This document shows, one piece after another, positions 9,090 through 19,407 of a DNA stretch of 64,000 nucleotides. How positions within the stretch are numbered: position 1 is the stretch's first letter; every line of letters starts with the position of its first letter. Location of the stretch: assembly GCF_003336875.1 (NCBI RefSeq), contig NZ_QGNJ01000003.1, positions 310,001-374,000 of the forward strand, in the 5' to 3' direction. Made by a program: the position numbers and the translations under genes. The notes beneath the pieces were generated by a model. That model was not told the DNA's origin, made no database searches, and saw only the letters and a list, made by a program, of their open reading frames with translations. Source of the DNA: Oleisolibacter albus. GTDB taxonomy: Bacteria; Pseudomonadota; Alphaproteobacteria; Azospirillales; Azospirillaceae.

Positions 9090-9665
9090 TGGATCAGGAG
9101 GGGGCAGGGGGTGGAGAGCGCCGGGAGGATGTCGTAATCGGCAGCCGGTTCAGCGCGAACCGTTGCGACTCATGCGCCGTTCCCGATCATGGGCTGCGCC
9201 GGATCGGCACAGCCGGCGCCGGCCAGCCTTGTCGGGCGGAGAGGGCCGCAGGCTTATGTCCCAACCTCTGTCCCACCGATAGATCTCCGAATGAGCACAT
9301 CTTTGAGGCTAGACCGAAAGAGGGAGAGTATCGAGATATGGCGGGATTGCGAGATAGCTTACGGATAGGTTGACGGGCGTTTCCCGCCATTTCCCTATGG
9401 ATGGCCGCGATGTGTCCGGGGGACCCGGCCATTGCGAATCCGCCTTCCCGTCCAGGGATCCGTCTGCGAGACGGCCGTGATTCGCTGCAGGTCCGGTTTC
9501 CGTGCTTTCTTTCAGATCTGGCATGGTCCGGCTGGCGCTTGCCTGACCGACGCCGCGTTGTAGGGTGTGACCCTGCGGCGGCCCTGGCCACGGGGCCAGA
9601 GGGCGCGGTCCGGTTTACCACCGCCATGCCCCTGCCGGTTTTGCCTGTGTCGGAAGGACGGACAG
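9090..9665. other. 576-bp intergenic region without a supported gene
   Basis: It separates the divergent ATPase and creatininase-family genes, so promoters for both should lie here. The frames that are open lack family similarity, codon character and ribosome binding sites. I see no repeat or RNA structure I can support. Confidence 0.6.
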
Positions 9666-10409
9666 ATGCGTTTGCAGTTGATGACTTGGCCTGCGGTGGA
9701 GAGCTATCTGCGGAGCCGGCGCGATATCATCGTTCCCATCGGATCCACGGAGCAGCATGGCCCGACCGGGCTGATCGGCACCGACGCCCTGACGGCGGAG
9801 GCCGTGGCTTGGCGTCTGGGTGAGCGCGTCGGCGCCATCGTCGGGCCGACGCTGGGCATCGGCATGGCCCATCATCATCTGGCCTTCACCGGCACCGTGG
9901 CCCTGCGCCCCAGCACGCTGATGGCGCTGATCCAGGACGTGGTGGCGTCGCTGCGCCTGCACGGCTTCGAGCATATCCTGTTCATCAACGGCCATGGTGG
10001 CAATGTGGCCACCGCCAACACCGCCTTCCAGGAGATCAACGCCCGCGCGTCGTTCGGGGAGGGGGCGCCGGCGCGCTGCCAGCTGGTCAACTGGTGGGAT
10101 GGTCAGCGTGTGGCCACCCTGTGCAAGGAACTGTACGGGGTAGCCGACGGCAGCCACGCCACGGCCAGCGAGGTGTCGGTGACCTGGGCCCTGCATCCCG
10201 AGCTGGAGCGCAAGGGCGACCTATCGCCGGAGATCGCGCCCAAGGGCCACAGCTGGACCGACGCCAAGGATTACCGGGCGGCCTATGCCGATGGCCGCAT
10301 CGGCTCGAACCCCAACCTGTCCAGTGCCGAACACGGGCTGCGGCTGCTGGAGGCGGCAACCGCGGACATGGCCGAACGCCATGCCGCCTTTGTCGGCCTG
10401 AAGGGCTGA
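9666..10409 (+). CDS. Creatininase-family amidohydrolase
   Basis: 247 residues; ATG 9666 follows AAGGAC at 8 nt, while upstream in-frame codons have no such site. Metal-binding residues of the family are in place: Glu29, His31 and Asp40 in STEQHGPTGLIGTD, the GHGGN motif at 109-113, and Glu169 in HATASEVS. The family includes creatinine amidohydrolase and the deformylases of riboflavin/F420 and mycofactocin pathways; the substrate here is not clear because neighbours do not specify a pathway. A GC-rich hairpin follows at 10419-10450. Confidence 0.88.
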   Translation: MRLQLMTWPAVESYLRSRRDIIVPIGSTEQHGPTGLIGTDALTAEAVAWRLGERVGAIVGPTLGIGMAHHHLAFTGTVALRPSTLMALIQDVVASLRLHGFEHILFINGHGGNVATANTAFQEINARASFGEGAPARCQLVNWWDGQRVATLCKELYGVADGSHATASEVSVTWALHPELERKGDLSPEIAPKGHSWTDAKDYRAAYADGRIGSNPNLSSAEHGLRLLEAATADMAERHAAFVGLKG

Positions 10410-10418
10410 CCGCAGTGA

Positions 10419-10450
10419 CCCGCGTGCCCGGTTCTGGCCAGGCACGCGGG
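10419..10450 (+). terminator. Hairpin after the creatininase-family gene
   Basis: A 10-bp perfect stem (10419-10428 with 10441-10450) with 12-nt loop, 10 nt past the stop; no U-tract. Confidence 0.45.
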
Positions 10451-10553
10451 CACAGGGGCGGCCATTTGCGCGCAGCGACAATGCGACACTGGCGTGGCCT
10501 CGCCGCCGCAGGGACGATGGTCTCCCGCCCCCGCCGGAACTGGAGTCCGCACC

Positions 10554-11072
10554 ATGCCCATTCTTCCCTGCGGTGCCGTACAGGCCCCGATCCAAACTCC
10601 CGACGAAGCCGCCATCAAGACCGTCATCGAAAGCATGACCACCCTGGCGGATCGGGGTGAATTCCGCAGCCTGGAGCAGCTGTTCGCCAGCCAGGTGCTG
10701 GTCGACTACAGCTCGTTGACCGGCAGTGCCGCGTCGGTCCAGCGCCCGCTGGATCTGGTGTCCGGCTGGGCGGCGTTGCTGCCGGGATTCGAGCGTACCC
10801 GCCACGCCCTCAGCGACCTGACCGTCCGCGTCCATGGCAATGACGCGGAAGCGACGGCAACCGCCGTGGCCGACCACTGGATCGACGACCGGCACTGGCA
10901 GGTCTGTGGCCGGTACGATTTTGCCCTGGCCCGCGACGGCCGCGACTGGATCATCACGGCGCTGCGATTCGTGCTGTGTGATGAGCAGGGCGGCCGCGAC
11001 ACGCTGGAGGCGGCCCAGGCGGCGGCCAGGGCCAATCCGCACCCCTATCTGTATCAGCGCCAGACCGCCTGA
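10554..11072 (+). CDS. SnoaL/NTF2-like fold protein
   Basis: 172 residues, ATG 10554 preceded by GGAG at 8 nt. The layout of an N-terminal helix (residues about 18-45), an acidic core (LVDYSSLTG), and late strands with ADHWIDDRHWQVCGRYDFALARDGRDWIITALRF matches the cone-shaped SnoaL_4/NTF2-like fold. Such proteins are isomerases, dehydratases or ligand binders; no catalytic set can be assigned. It converges with fumarylacetoacetase across 26 nt. Confidence 0.75.
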   Translation: MPILPCGAVQAPIQTPDEAAIKTVIESMTTLADRGEFRSLEQLFASQVLVDYSSLTGSAASVQRPLDLVSGWAALLPGFERTRHALSDLTVRVHGNDAEATATAVADHWIDDRHWQVCGRYDFALARDGRDWIITALRFVLCDEQGGRDTLEAAQAAARANPHPYLYQRQTA

Positions 11073-11098
11073 CCGCCGGTCTGGGGCGGGCGGTGCTG

Positions 11099-12418
11099 TC
11101 ACAGCGCTGGCAGCACCGTTCCGGTGCAGGGCCCGAAGCCGATGGGCACATAGCCGTCGGCCTGGGCGCTGGCGCTGAGCGTGATTTCGTCACCGTCCTC
11201 CAGGAAAGTGCGCTGCTCGCCATTGGGCAGCGTGACCGGTCGGCTGCCGCCTGCCGTGATTTCCAGCAGACTCCCGTAACCGCCAGGATCGGCGGCCGAC
11301 AGGGTGCCGCTGCCGAGAAGGTCTCCGGGGTTGAGATTGCAGCCGTTGCTGGCGTGGTGCGTCACGATCTGCGCCACCGTCCAGTACATGGCCGTGGCCT
11401 CGCCGCGGCTGAGGCGGTGCGGGGATAGCCCGCCCGCCCGCATGGCGGCCGTGGACAGATGCACCTCCAGTGTCAGCGCCAGGGCGCCGCGATCCTGGTC
11501 GGCCTCATCCCAGAGATAGGGCAGGGGCTGCGGGTCGCCGGCGGGACGCGCGGGCTGGGCCAAACGGAAGGGAGCCAGCGCCTCGGCCGTCACCACCCAG
11601 GGTGAGATGCTGGTCAGGAAACTCTTGGCCAGGAAAGGACCCAGCGGCTGGTACTCCCAGGCCTGCAGGTCGCGCGCCGACCAGTCGTTCAGAAGACAGA
11701 ACCCGGCCACATGGGCCGGTGCCTCGGCGATGGGGATCGGCTGGCCCAGGGCATTGCCGGGACCGATCCAGATGCCCAGCTCCAGCTCGTAGTCGAGACG
11801 GCGGCTGGGACCGAACAGGGGCGCATCGGCATCGGGCGGCTTGCGCTGGCCGCAGGGGCGCTGCACCGCCGTGCCGGAGGGCCGCACCGACGAGGCGCGG
11901 CCATGATAGCCGATGGGTACATGCTTGTAGTTGGGCAGCAGCGGATTGTCCGGGCGGAACAGCCGGCCCACATTGGTGGCGTGATGGATGCCGACATAGA
12001 AATCGGTGTAGTCGCCGATCCGGGCCGGGAGATGCAGCCGGCAGTCGGCCGCGGCAAACAGCAGCGGCGCCAGCACCGGCTTCTGCGCCGGATCGGACAG
12101 CAGGGCCGAGAGATGCCGGCGCAGGGTCCGCCGCTCAGCCGCCGGGCGGCTGAACAGAGCGTTGAGGCTGTCGGCGCCCAGACACCCGGTCAGGGTTTCG
12201 GGCAGCAGCCCGGCCCGCGCCGTGGCGGTGAGATCAAGGATATGGCCGCCAATGGCCGTACCGATGCGCGGCGCATCCCCGGCAGGGCTGAACACGCCCA
12301 GCGGCAGGTTCTGGATCGGGAAGTCGGGGTGCCCGTTGGCCGAGTCCACCCAGCTGCGCCGGGCGGGGTCGTGGGTTTCGTCGAGGATGTCGATCATGCG
12401 GTCGGTGGTCAGCGGCAC
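11099..12418 (-). CDS. fahA: Fumarylacetoacetase
   Basis: 439 residues. GTG start at 12418 with GAGG 7 nt upstream, overlapping the end of hmgA by 10 nt. The enzyme hydrolyses fumarylacetoacetate to fumarate and acetoacetate, the last step of tyrosine/homogentisate breakdown. Family signatures: an N-terminal SH3-like domain (NLPLGVFS), metal-binding [30 protein letters not shown] and the C-terminal [10 protein letters not shown]. It forms a two-gene operon with homogentisate dioxygenase; a maleylacetoacetate isomerase gene is not in this window. Confidence 0.96.
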   Translation of the reverse strand: MPLTTDRMIDILDETHDPARRSWVDSANGHPDFPIQNLPLGVFSPAGDAPRIGTAIGGHILDLTATARAGLLPETLTGCLGADSLNALFSRPAAERRTLRRHLSALLSDPAQKPVLAPLLFAAADCRLHLPARIGDYTDFYVGIHHATNVGRLFRPDNPLLPNYKHVPIGYHGRASSVRPSGTAVQRPCGQRKPPDADAPLFGPSRRLDYELELGIWIGPGNALGQPIPIAEAPAHVAGFCLLNDWSARDLQAWEYQPLGPFLAKSFLTSISPWVVTAEALAPFRLAQPARPAGDPQPLPYLWDEADQDRGALALTLEVHLSTAAMRAGGLSPHRLSRGEATAMYWTVAQIVTHHASNGCNLNPGDLLGSGTLSAADPGGYGSLLEITAGGSRPVTLPNGEQRTFLEDGDEITLSASAQADGYVPIGFGPCTGTVLPAL

Positions 12419-13740
12419 GGAGGCACCTCGGCCTTGCGGAAGCCGGACCAGCACGTGTCATAGTCGAGCTGGGCCAGCGGCGTTTCGATGGCGAAGCGGG
12501 TCGGGCGGATGATCCAGCGGCTTTCGAACATGAAGGCCATGGTATCGGTGATCTTGTGCGGTGCGAGGTCGGCGGCCACCGCCTTCTCATAACTGGCCCG
12601 GTCGGGGCCATGGCCGGCCATGCAGCTGTGCAGCGAGGCGCCGCCGGGGGCGAATCCGCCCTCCTTGGCGTCATAGGCGCCATGGACCAGTCCCATGAAC
12701 TCGCTCATGACATTGCGGTGGAACCAGGGGGGGCGGAACGTCTCCTCGGCCACCATCCAGCGCGGCGGGAAGATGACGAAGTCACAATTGGCCGTGCCCG
12801 GCGTGTCGCTGGGACTGGTCAGCACCGTGAAGATCGACGGGTCGGGATGGTCGTAGCTCACCGTGTTGATGGTGTTGAAGCGGCGCAGATCATAGGTCAG
12901 CGGTGCCAGATTGCCATGCCAGGCCACCACATCCAGCGGGCTGTGATCCAGCGTGGTGTGCCAGAGGCGCCCGGCGAACTTCTGCACCAGCTCGGTCGGG
13001 CGCTCCACATCCTCGAACCAGGCTGCCGGCGCCAGGAAATCGCGGGGATTGGCCAGCCCGTTGGCCCCGATGGGGCCAAGCTCGGGCAGGCGGAACAGGG
13101 CGCCGTAATTCTCGCAGACATAGCCGCGCGCAGCTCCGTCCGGCACCTCCACCCGCAGGTGCAGGCCCCGGGGAATGAGTGCGATCTGCTGCGGGTCGAC
13201 GGTGAGGATGCCCAGTTCCGTCACCAGCCGCAGCCGGCCCTGCTGCGGCACGATCAGCAGTTCGCCGTCGGCGTTGCAGAGCACCCGGTCCTGCATGGAG
13301 GCGGTGGCGGCATAGAGATGGATGGCGATGCCCGCCGCTGTGGCAGGGTCGCCATTGCCGCCATAGGTGACCAGGCCATCGACGAAGTCTGTCGGCGACG
13401 CCGGCAGGGGCAGCGGGTCCCAGCGCAGCCGGTTGGGCGTGGGCGGCACCTCGTCGAACGGGCCGGCGCACAGCAGCGTCGCCTTGCCATAGGGCTGGAA
13501 GGGTGGGTGGGAGGCTGTGGGCCGCAGGCGGTACAGCCAGCTGCGCCGGTTCTCCGCCCGCGGCGCCGTGAAGGCGGTCCCGGACAGTTGCTCGGCATAG
13601 AGGCCGAACGGGACGTGCTGGGGGGAGTTGCGGCCCGACGGTAGTGCGCCCGGTACGGCCTCGCTGGCGAAATGGTTGCCAAAGCCGCACAGCGGGGCCG
13701 CTGCGGCTCCGCCTGCGGTGGTGGTCGGGTCGATGCTCAT
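12409..13740 (-). CDS. hmgA: Homogentisate 1,2-dioxygenase
   Basis: 443 residues. ATG 13740 with GGAAGGA 7 nt upstream; the longer frame lacks this. The iron enzyme opens the homogentisate ring to maleylacetoacetate. Family text is intact: [10 protein letters not shown] near the N-terminus, [16 protein letters not shown], and the metal region [20 protein letters not shown] with downstream [10 protein letters not shown]. First gene of the hmgA-fahA operon. Confidence 0.97.
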   Translation of the reverse strand: MSIDPTTTAGGAAAAPLCGFGNHFASEAVPGALPSGRNSPQHVPFGLYAEQLSGTAFTAPRAENRRSWLYRLRPTASHPPFQPYGKATLLCAGPFDEVPPTPNRLRWDPLPLPASPTDFVDGLVTYGGNGDPATAAGIAIHLYAATASMQDRVLCNADGELLIVPQQGRLRLVTELGILTVDPQQIALIPRGLHLRVEVPDGAARGYVCENYGALFRLPELGPIGANGLANPRDFLAPAAWFEDVERPTELVQKFAGRLWHTTLDHSPLDVVAWHGNLAPLTYDLRRFNTINTVSYDHPDPSIFTVLTSPSDTPGTANCDFVIFPPRWMVAEETFRPPWFHRNVMSEFMGLVHGAYDAKEGGFAPGGASLHSCMAGHGPDRASYEKAVAADLAPHKITDTMAFMFESRWIIRPTRFAIETPLAQLDYDTCWSGFRKAEVPPCR

Positions 13741-13761
13741 GGCGCGTCCTTCCCGTGATTG

Positions 13762-13779
13762 TATCATATGAAACGATAT
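13762..13779. promoter_or_regulatory. Candidate operator upstream of hmgA
   Basis: An AT-rich imperfect inverted repeat (TATC ... GATA halves around ATATGAAAC) 22 nt before the hmgA start, in otherwise GC-rich DNA. Its position overlaps the expected promoter; the regulator is not known. Confidence 0.45.
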
Positions 13780-13916
13780 AGGCGCAGGCGAGACCTGCTG
13801 TCAAACCGCGAGCGGGGGAGCCGCGAAGGGGGTAGGGTAACAAAATCGTAACGTCAGAACTGTCAGAGTTGCGGCAGGGGCCTCCGGCCCGCTTCTGCCA
13901 ACATCCGCCTTGTCCC

Positions 13917-14786
13917 ATGACCCCTGCTGAGCCCATTCCCGGGCCGCTTCGCCGGCGTGCCCGCCTGCCCCTCGTCTGGGGGCGCCGCCACAGTTGGACC
14001 GATCTGGCCGTGCTGGCGGGTTGGCGCGTGCAGCGCCATGCCATCGACCAGTCCTGCCGGCTGGTCGGTCCGGACGGCGTGGTGCGGCGCATCGGCACGG
14101 CGGAGGCGTGTCTGGCCGGGCTGCCGCGGCTGCCGCGGCCACGCAAGCATATGGCGGTGCTGCTGCACGGCCTGTCCTGCCGCCCGGAAAGCATGCACGA
14201 GTATGAGCGGGCCATGGCCGCCGCCGGCCTGTCGGCTGTCAGCATCTGCTATGCCAGCACGCTGGGCGACATGCCCCAGCATCTGGAGGCCATCGATCAG
14301 GCCCTGACCTTCCTGGCCGATCACGGCGTGCGCTCGCTGTCCTTTGTCGGCTACAGCCTGGGCGGGCTGCTGGTGCGCATGTTGACCGGCCGCGACCGCA
14401 CCCCCTGGTCCGACCGGATGGCCGTGCGCCGGGCCGTGCTGGTGGCGACACCGAACCGCGGGGCGTCGCTGGCCGAGTTCTTCGCCCGGACACCGTTTCT
14501 GGGCCTGATGGGACCCTGCGCCGCCCAGATCCGTCCGGAGCCAGTGCGCACGCTGCCGCCACCGGGATGCGGCTTCGCCACCATCGCTGCCGGGCGGGGC
14601 GATGCCCGGTGCGGCTGGAATCCCCTGCTGGACGGGGACAACGATTTTGTCGTGCGCACGCGCGAAGCGCAACTGGACGGGGCCGGGGCGCATCTGTTCA
14701 TCCGCTCCACCCATACCGGCATCCTGCGCCATGCCGGGGCGGCCGATGCCGCCGCCGCCTATGTGCGCACCGGGCGGCTGGGCTGA
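13917..14786 (+). CDS. Alpha/beta hydrolase, esterase/lipase-like
   Basis: 289 residues from ATG 13917; no clear ribosome binding site, and a TTG at 13869 is possible. LLHG (82-85) supplies the oxyanion-hole strand and GYSLGG (145-150) the nucleophile elbow with Ser147; an acidic candidate lies in DGDNDFVV and the catalytic His in STHTGIL near residue 265. The arrangement resembles lipase/PGAP1-like esterases acting on lipid or acyl esters. No signal peptide is evident. A terminator follows. Confidence 0.82.
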   Translation: MTPAEPIPGPLRRRARLPLVWGRRHSWTDLAVLAGWRVQRHAIDQSCRLVGPDGVVRRIGTAEACLAGLPRLPRPRKHMAVLLHGLSCRPESMHEYERAMAAAGLSAVSICYASTLGDMPQHLEAIDQALTFLADHGVRSLSFVGYSLGGLLVRMLTGRDRTPWSDRMAVRRAVLVATPNRGASLAEFFARTPFLGLMGPCAAQIRPEPVRTLPPPGCGFATIAAGRGDARCGWNPLLDGDNDFVVRTREAQLDGAGAHLFIRSTHTGILRHAGAADAAAAYVRTGRLG

Positions 14787-14803
14787 GATGACGGACCCGT
14801 GAC

Positions 14804-14824
14804 AAGGGCCGCCTTGCCCTTTTT
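14804..14824 (+). terminator. Rho-independent terminator after the hydrolase gene
   Basis: Stem AAGGGC/GCCCTT (14804-14809 with 14816-14821), 6-nt loop, then TTT; an outer GTGAC/GTCAC pair may extend it. Confidence 0.7.
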
Positions 14825-14921
14825 CGTCACGGCCGCGCGAAGGGACTGTTAACCACCCCCTTCGGATACTGCGACCCAGGACCAGCGCGTGTTACCGCGC
14901 CGCATCTCTGGGGCAGAGACC

Positions 14922-16151
14922 ATGATCTTCCGGCGCTTCCTGCTGACAGCTTCCATCCTGGCCCTGGCGGTGGGGGCCTTGCCGGCCTGGTCCGCCGATC
15001 CGGCGCCGCAGCCGCAAGCCAGCATGGGCACGGCGCCCCCGGCTGCCGCTCCCGCCAGCCGCGATGGCGAGGACGAGGCGGTGATGCTGTTCCTGCGCAC
15101 CCTGCGCGAGGTCCGTGATCATTACGTCGATCCCATGAGCAACCGCGAACTGGCCGAGATCGCGGTGCAGGCCATGGCCGGGCGCGACCGCTGGTCCCGT
15201 TACCTGTCCGAGGGGCAGTACAAGGACATGCAGGCCGACAACCAGGGGACCCTGGTGGGTATCGGCATCCGCTATGCCCTGCGCGAGGGGGCAGTGCGGG
15301 TGACCGAGGTGTTTCCGGGCACGCCGGCGGAGCAGGCCGGCTTGACGCTGGGCGACCGGATGCTGGAAGTGGACGGCAAGCCGCTGGCCGGGCTGGACCT
15401 GGATGCGGTGCGCGCCCTGATCCGCGGTGAGGACGGCACGCGGCTGCGCCTGACAGTCGAGGCGGGCGAAGCCCGGCGCGTGCTGGTGCTGGAGCGTCGG
15501 GCCGTGACCGTTCCGTCCGTGCGCTCGACCCTGCTGTCCGGGATAGGATATATCCGCATCGCCAAGTTCGACCGGCAGACTGTTCCGGGGCTGGGCGATG
15601 CGCTGCGGGCGTTGCGGCGACAGCGGACGCTGCGGGGCATCGTCATCGATCTGCGCGACAATCCGGGCGGGCTGGTGGACAGCGCCATCCGCGTCGCCGA
15701 CGCCTTTCTGGAGCGGGGGCGCATCATGTCCACCCGCTCCCGCGATGGCGGTGATGAGCAGGTGGAGGCCCAGTCCGGTGATGACAGCGGCGGGCTGCCG
15801 CTGGTGCTGCTGGTCAACAGCCGCACGGCATCCGCCGCGGAGATCCTGGCCGGTGCGCTGCAGGACAATGGCCGGGCCAAGCTGGTGGGCGGGCGCACCT
15901 ATGGCAAGGGGGTCATCCAGACCACCCGGTCCATCAGCGGCGGTGGCGCCCTCAAGCTGACCACGGCGCGCTATTACACGCCGCTGGGTCATCCCGTGCA
16001 CGAGGCCGGGATCGCGCCCGACATCGTCATCGGGGAGCCGGACGCTGCCCCGGTCGGCTGGGGGGCCACGCCCGATCCGACCACGGACGTGCAGCTGGCC
16101 CAGGCCCTGTCGCTGCTGGGGCAGGACCGGCAGGCGGCGCTGATACCCTGA
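14922..16151 (+). CDS. S41 carboxyl-terminal processing protease, PDZ-containing
   Basis: 409 residues; ATG 14922 starts a clear signal sequence (FRRFLLTASILALAVGALPAWSA). A PDZ domain occupies about residues 108-190, with the S41 catalytic domain after it: VIDLRDNPGG (241-250), catalytic Ser304 in SRTASAAE and Lys329 in TYGKG. The family cleaves misfolded or regulated envelope proteins at their C-termini in the periplasm. Usually these are named CtpA/Prc-like; the substrate is unknown. A proline-rich secreted protein follows 72 nt downstream. Confidence 0.94.
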   Translation: MIFRRFLLTASILALAVGALPAWSADPAPQPQASMGTAPPAAAPASRDGEDEAVMLFLRTLREVRDHYVDPMSNRELAEIAVQAMAGRDRWSRYLSEGQYKDMQADNQGTLVGIGIRYALREGAVRVTEVFPGTPAEQAGLTLGDRMLEVDGKPLAGLDLDAVRALIRGEDGTRLRLTVEAGEARRVLVLERRAVTVPSVRSTLLSGIGYIRIAKFDRQTVPGLGDALRALRRQRTLRGIVIDLRDNPGGLVDSAIRVADAFLERGRIMSTRSRDGGDEQVEAQSGDDSGGLPLVLLVNSRTASAAEILAGALQDNGRAKLVGGRTYGKGVIQTTRSISGGGALKLTTARYYTPLGHPVHEAGIAPDIVIGEPDAAPVGWGATPDPTTDVQLAQALSLLGQDRQAALIP

Positions 16152-16223
16152 CGAGGGCGGGCCGGGACGGGGAGCATCCCCGTCTGTTGCAGAGGGCATG
16201 TCCCCCTTTGTGGAGTGACGGCC

Positions 16224-16676
16224 ATGACATCGATTTCCGGCACAGCATCCGCCGGCTGCGGCGGAGCGGCGCTGATCCTGGCGTTCTTGCTGCAGGGCGG
16301 CAGTGCCGCCTTTGCCCAGGAGAGGCCATCGACAGCGTCGCCCGCGGCCCCCAAGGACGCGCCCTGGACGTCACCGGGCCTGCATCAACCGGCACCCGAT
16401 CAGCCCCAGCCCGGGGAACCGCAACCGGTGCCGCCCACCGGCCCGCCCATCGTCGATCCGACCCGGCCGGAGGCCAGTGCCCCGGCTCCCGGTGACAGTC
16501 TCAGCGAACGGTTGGCCCGTTCCGATGGGGTTCTGGTGCCCCCCAACCCCGAGGAGGGGCCGGGCATGCAGCGGACACCGCCGGACCCCGGCCCCAACAC
16601 CATGCCGGTCTTGCCACCGCCGGACGGCAGCGGCGATGATCGGTCCGTGGCCCCCAAATCCGGGGAGCCGAAATGA
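16224..16676 (+). CDS. Proline-rich exported protein of unknown function
   Basis: 150 residues; ATG 16224 has GGAG 8 nt upstream (a GTG at 16215 is less likely). A signal peptide ends near AAFAQE (about residue 32). The remainder is low-complexity, about one quarter proline, with no folded domain recognisable, consistent with a disordered periplasmic or envelope linker. It overlaps or nearly abuts the acetyltransferase-like gene, and sits downstream of the S41 protease, so it may be a substrate or companion (inference). Confidence 0.6.
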   Translation: MTSISGTASAGCGGAALILAFLLQGGSAAFAQERPSTASPAAPKDAPWTSPGLHQPAPDQPQPGEPQPVPPTGPPIVDPTRPEASAPAPGDSLSERLARSDGVLVPPNPEEGPGMQRTPPDPGPNTMPVLPPPDGSGDDRSVAPKSGEPK

Positions 16677-16684
16677 GGGACGGC

Positions 16685-16960
16685 ATGAGCACGGATATCC
16701 GCAACAACGAAGCCGACAGCCGCTACGAGTTGGAGGTGGACGGCCATGTGGCCTTCGCCCGCTACCGCCGCAGCGGTACGGTCCTGTCGATCCTGCATGT
16801 GGAGGCGCCGCCCGCCCTGCGTGGCAGCGGTGCCGCCGGCCGGCTGATGCAAGGGGTCATGGACCAGGCCCGGATCGACGGGGTCAAGGTCGATCCGGTG
16901 TGCAGCTATGCCGCCCTCTGGATCCAACGCCACCCGGACTACCAGGACCTGCGGGCCTGA
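16685..16960 (+). CDS. NATD1/YjdJ-type GNAT acetyltransferase-like protein
   Basis: 91 residues from ATG 16685 (GAGGG 5 nt upstream); an ATG at 16673 overlapping the previous stop as ATGA is possible. The small GNAT core of this family is visible: SRYELEVDGHVAFARYR, VEAPPALRGSGAAGRLMQ (acetyl-CoA pyrophosphate loop) and VDPVCSYAALWIQRHP with the conserved CSYA..-H-P ending. Substrate unknown. A strong bidirectional hairpin follows. Confidence 0.88.
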   Translation: MSTDIRNNEADSRYELEVDGHVAFARYRRSGTVLSILHVEAPPALRGSGAAGRLMQGVMDQARIDGVKVDPVCSYAALWIQRHPDYQDLRA

Positions 16961-16968
16961 GCGGCGAA

Positions 16969-17005
16969 GCGGGGCTGTCGGGATACCGGCACCCGGCAGC
17001 CCCGC
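16969..17005. terminator. Bidirectional hairpin between the acetyltransferase and malate synthase genes
   Basis: 14-bp stem with one G-U/mismatch (16969-16982 with 16992-17005), 9-nt loop, between two convergent genes; GCTTTG follows on the plus strand. Confidence 0.7.
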
Positions 17006-17018
17006 GCTTTGTCCGGTA

Positions 17019-19220
17019 TCACACCGGTGACGCGTCCGTGCGAGTCATGGCCTTGTCCTGGGCCTTCAGGCGGCGGCGATGCATATGGAGCAGCGGCTCC
17101 GTATAGCCGCTGGGCTGCTCGACACCCTTGAACACCAGATCGCAGGCGGCCTGGAAGGCGACGCTGGCCTGGAAGTCCGGCGCCATGGGGCGGTAGAGCG
17201 GGTCGTCGGCATTCTGCTTGTCCACCACGGCGGCCATGCGCTGCATCACCTCCAACACCTGCTCACGCGTGCAGATCCCGTGCAGCAGCCAGTTGGCGAT
17301 GTGCTGGCTGGAGATGCGCAGGGTGGCCCGATCCTCCATCAGTCCGACATTGTGGATGTCGGGCACCTTCGAGCAACCGACGCCCTGATCGACCCAGCGC
17401 ACCACATAACCCAGGATGCCCTGGGCATTGTTCTCCAACTCCTGCCGGATCTCCTCGGCCGACCAGTTGATGCCACGGGCCACGGGGATGGTGAGGATGT
17501 CGCGCAGCGGCGCACGCTGGCGGGTGGACAGCTCGGTCTGGCGTGCGGCCACGTCCACCTGATGATAATGCAGCGCGTGCAGCGTGGCGGCGGTGGGCGA
17601 GGGCACCCAGGCTGTGTTGGCGCCCGCCATGGGATGGCCGATCTTGGCCTTCAGCATGTCGGCCATCTTGTCCGGCATGGCCCACATGCCCTTGCCGATC
17701 TGCGCCTTGCCGCGGAAGCCGGTGGCGAGACCGATATCCACATTCTGATTCTCATAGGCGCCGATCCAGGCGGCGGCCTTCATGTCGCCCTTGCGGATCA
17801 TCGGGCCGGCCTGCATGGAGGTGTGCATCTCGTCGCCGGTACGGTCGAGGAAGCCGGTGTTGATGAAGCAGACCCGGTCCTTGGCCACGCGGATGCATTC
17901 CTTGAGGTTGACGGTGGTGCGCCGCTCCTCGTCCATGATGCCGATTTTCAGCGTGTTGCGGGCCAGCCCCAGCAGATCCTCCACCCGGTCGAACAGGGTG
18001 TTGGCGAAGGCGACCTCCTCCGGTCCGTGCATCTTCGGCTTGACGATATAGACGGAGCCGGCGCGGCTGTTACGGTACGTGCCGGTGCCCTTGAGGTCGT
18101 GGACGGCGATCAGCGCGGTGACGACGCCGTCGAGAATGCCCTCCGGAAGCTCCGAGCCGTCGGGCAGCCGCACCGCGTCGGTGGTCATCAGATGGCCGAC
18201 ATTGCGGATGAACATCAGGCTGCGGCCGGGCAGCGTCAGCGTCTGGCCGTGCGGCGCCGTATAGTCCCGGTCGGGGTTGAGGGCCCGCTGCAGCGTGCGC
18301 CCGCCTTTCTCGAAGCTGGCGGTGAGCGTACCCCGCATCAGGCCCAGCCAGTTGCGGTAGACCGTGATCTTGTCGTCGGCATCGACGGCGGCGATGCTGT
18401 CCTCACAGTCCATGATCGTGGTCAGGGCCGATTCCACGACGACATCGGCGATTCCGGCGGCGTCATCCTTGCCGATTCGGTGGCTGCGGTCGATCACGAT
18501 CTCCAGATGCAGACCATGGTTCCGCAGCAGGATGGCCGTCGGCGCCGCGGGTTCGCCGCGATAGCCGGCGAACTTGTCGGGATCAGTCAGCCCCACCTCC
18601 GACCCGGAGGCGAGCATCACCACCAGCGTGCCGTTGTTGACGCGGAAGCCGGTGACATCGGCGTAGGAACCGCCGGACAGGGGGGCGGCCTGATCCAGGA
18701 TCTCCCGCCCCTTGGCGATGACGGCAGCCCCGCGCACGGGGTCGTAGCCCTTGACGGACGGGTCGCCCACGATGCCGAGCGCATCCGTGCCGTAAAGCGC
18801 GTCATAGAGGCTGCCCCAGCGGGCATTGGCGGCATTGAGGGCGAAGCGGGTGTTCGTGACCGGGACCACCAGCTGCGGTCCGGCCACCCTGGCCACCTCC
18901 GGGTCCACATTGGTGGTGCCGATGTGGAAATCGGGGCCTTCCGGCACGAGATAGCCGATCTCCCGCAGGAAGGACTCGTAGGCGGCGGGATCGAAATCCT
19001 GGCCGCGGCGGGCCTGATGCCAGGCATCGATGTGGGCCTGCAACGCGTCGCGCTCGGCCAGCAGGGCACGGTTCGTCGGCGTCAGGTCGGTCGCCAGGGC
19101 AGCGAACCCAGTCCAGAAGGTGGCCGGGTCCAGCCCGGTGCCGGGCAGGGCTTCGCTCTCCACGAAGCGGTGCAGTCCGGCATCCACCCTCAGGCCATGG
19201 ACATCGACAGTCTGGGACAT
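17019..19220 (-). CDS. glcB: Malate synthase G
   Basis: 733 residues, matching the monomeric G isoform (about 720-730). It condenses glyoxylate with acetyl-CoA to malate in the glyoxylate shunt and glycolate use. Characteristic segments: [25 protein letters not shown], the active-site region [37 protein letters not shown] and the C-terminal [13 protein letters not shown] with catalytic Asp. ATG at 19220. No isocitrate lyase gene is nearby. The divergent IclR-type gene and shared operator-like repeats suggest it is regulated by that neighbour. Confidence 0.97.
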   Translation of the reverse strand: MSQTVDVHGLRVDAGLHRFVESEALPGTGLDPATFWTGFAALATDLTPTNRALLAERDALQAHIDAWHQARRGQDFDPAAYESFLREIGYLVPEGPDFHIGTTNVDPEVARVAGPQLVVPVTNTRFALNAANARWGSLYDALYGTDALGIVGDPSVKGYDPVRGAAVIAKGREILDQAAPLSGGSYADVTGFRVNNGTLVVMLASGSEVGLTDPDKFAGYRGEPAAPTAILLRNHGLHLEIVIDRSHRIGKDDAAGIADVVVESALTTIMDCEDSIAAVDADDKITVYRNWLGLMRGTLTASFEKGGRTLQRALNPDRDYTAPHGQTLTLPGRSLMFIRNVGHLMTTDAVRLPDGSELPEGILDGVVTALIAVHDLKGTGTYRNSRAGSVYIVKPKMHGPEEVAFANTLFDRVEDLLGLARNTLKIGIMDEERRTTVNLKECIRVAKDRVCFINTGFLDRTGDEMHTSMQAGPMIRKGDMKAAAWIGAYENQNVDIGLATGFRGKAQIGKGMWAMPDKMADMLKAKIGHPMAGANTAWVPSPTAATLHALHYHQVDVAARQTELSTRQRAPLRDILTIPVARGINWSAEEIRQELENNAQGILGYVVRWVDQGVGCSKVPDIHNVGLMEDRATLRISSQHIANWLLHGICTREQVLEVMQRMAAVVDKQNADDPLYRPMAPDFQASVAFQAACDLVFKGVEQPSGYTEPLLHMHRRRLKAQDKAMTRTDASPV

Positions 19221-19308
19221 GGTACGCGCTCCCCCTGGCAGGCTTGGATCTCATGCGACAACGGTTGCCACAGGAATAAGGCCCCGCCGGACTGCCCACA
19301 AGTTCCAG

Positions 19309-19334
19309 TGGAATACTTTCCGCATCGTGGAAAG
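19309..19334. promoter_or_regulatory. Candidate IclR-family operator between glcB and the iclR-like gene
   Basis: Three half-sites occur in tandem: TGGAA, CTTTCC (19316-19321) and GGAAAG (19329-19334). The last two form a perfect 6-bp inverted repeat with 7-bp spacer; the first two form a second overlapping dyad resembling the E. coli IclR site (TGGAA...TTCCA). It lies about 90 nt from the glcB start and 75 nt from the regulator start. Confidence 0.6.
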
Positions 19335-19407
19335 ATGGGGTAGGATGCTGCACCACGGCCACGTCCAGCGGCGCCGGCAGGGGTGGTCTTGGCAGGGGGA
19401 GGTGGCG

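Noticed and set aside
17079-19343. 754-codon open frame on the plus strand
   Set aside because: It is the reverse shadow of malate synthase G; high-GC third positions keep antisense frames open. The encoded protein is His/Gly/Asp-rich without family similarity.
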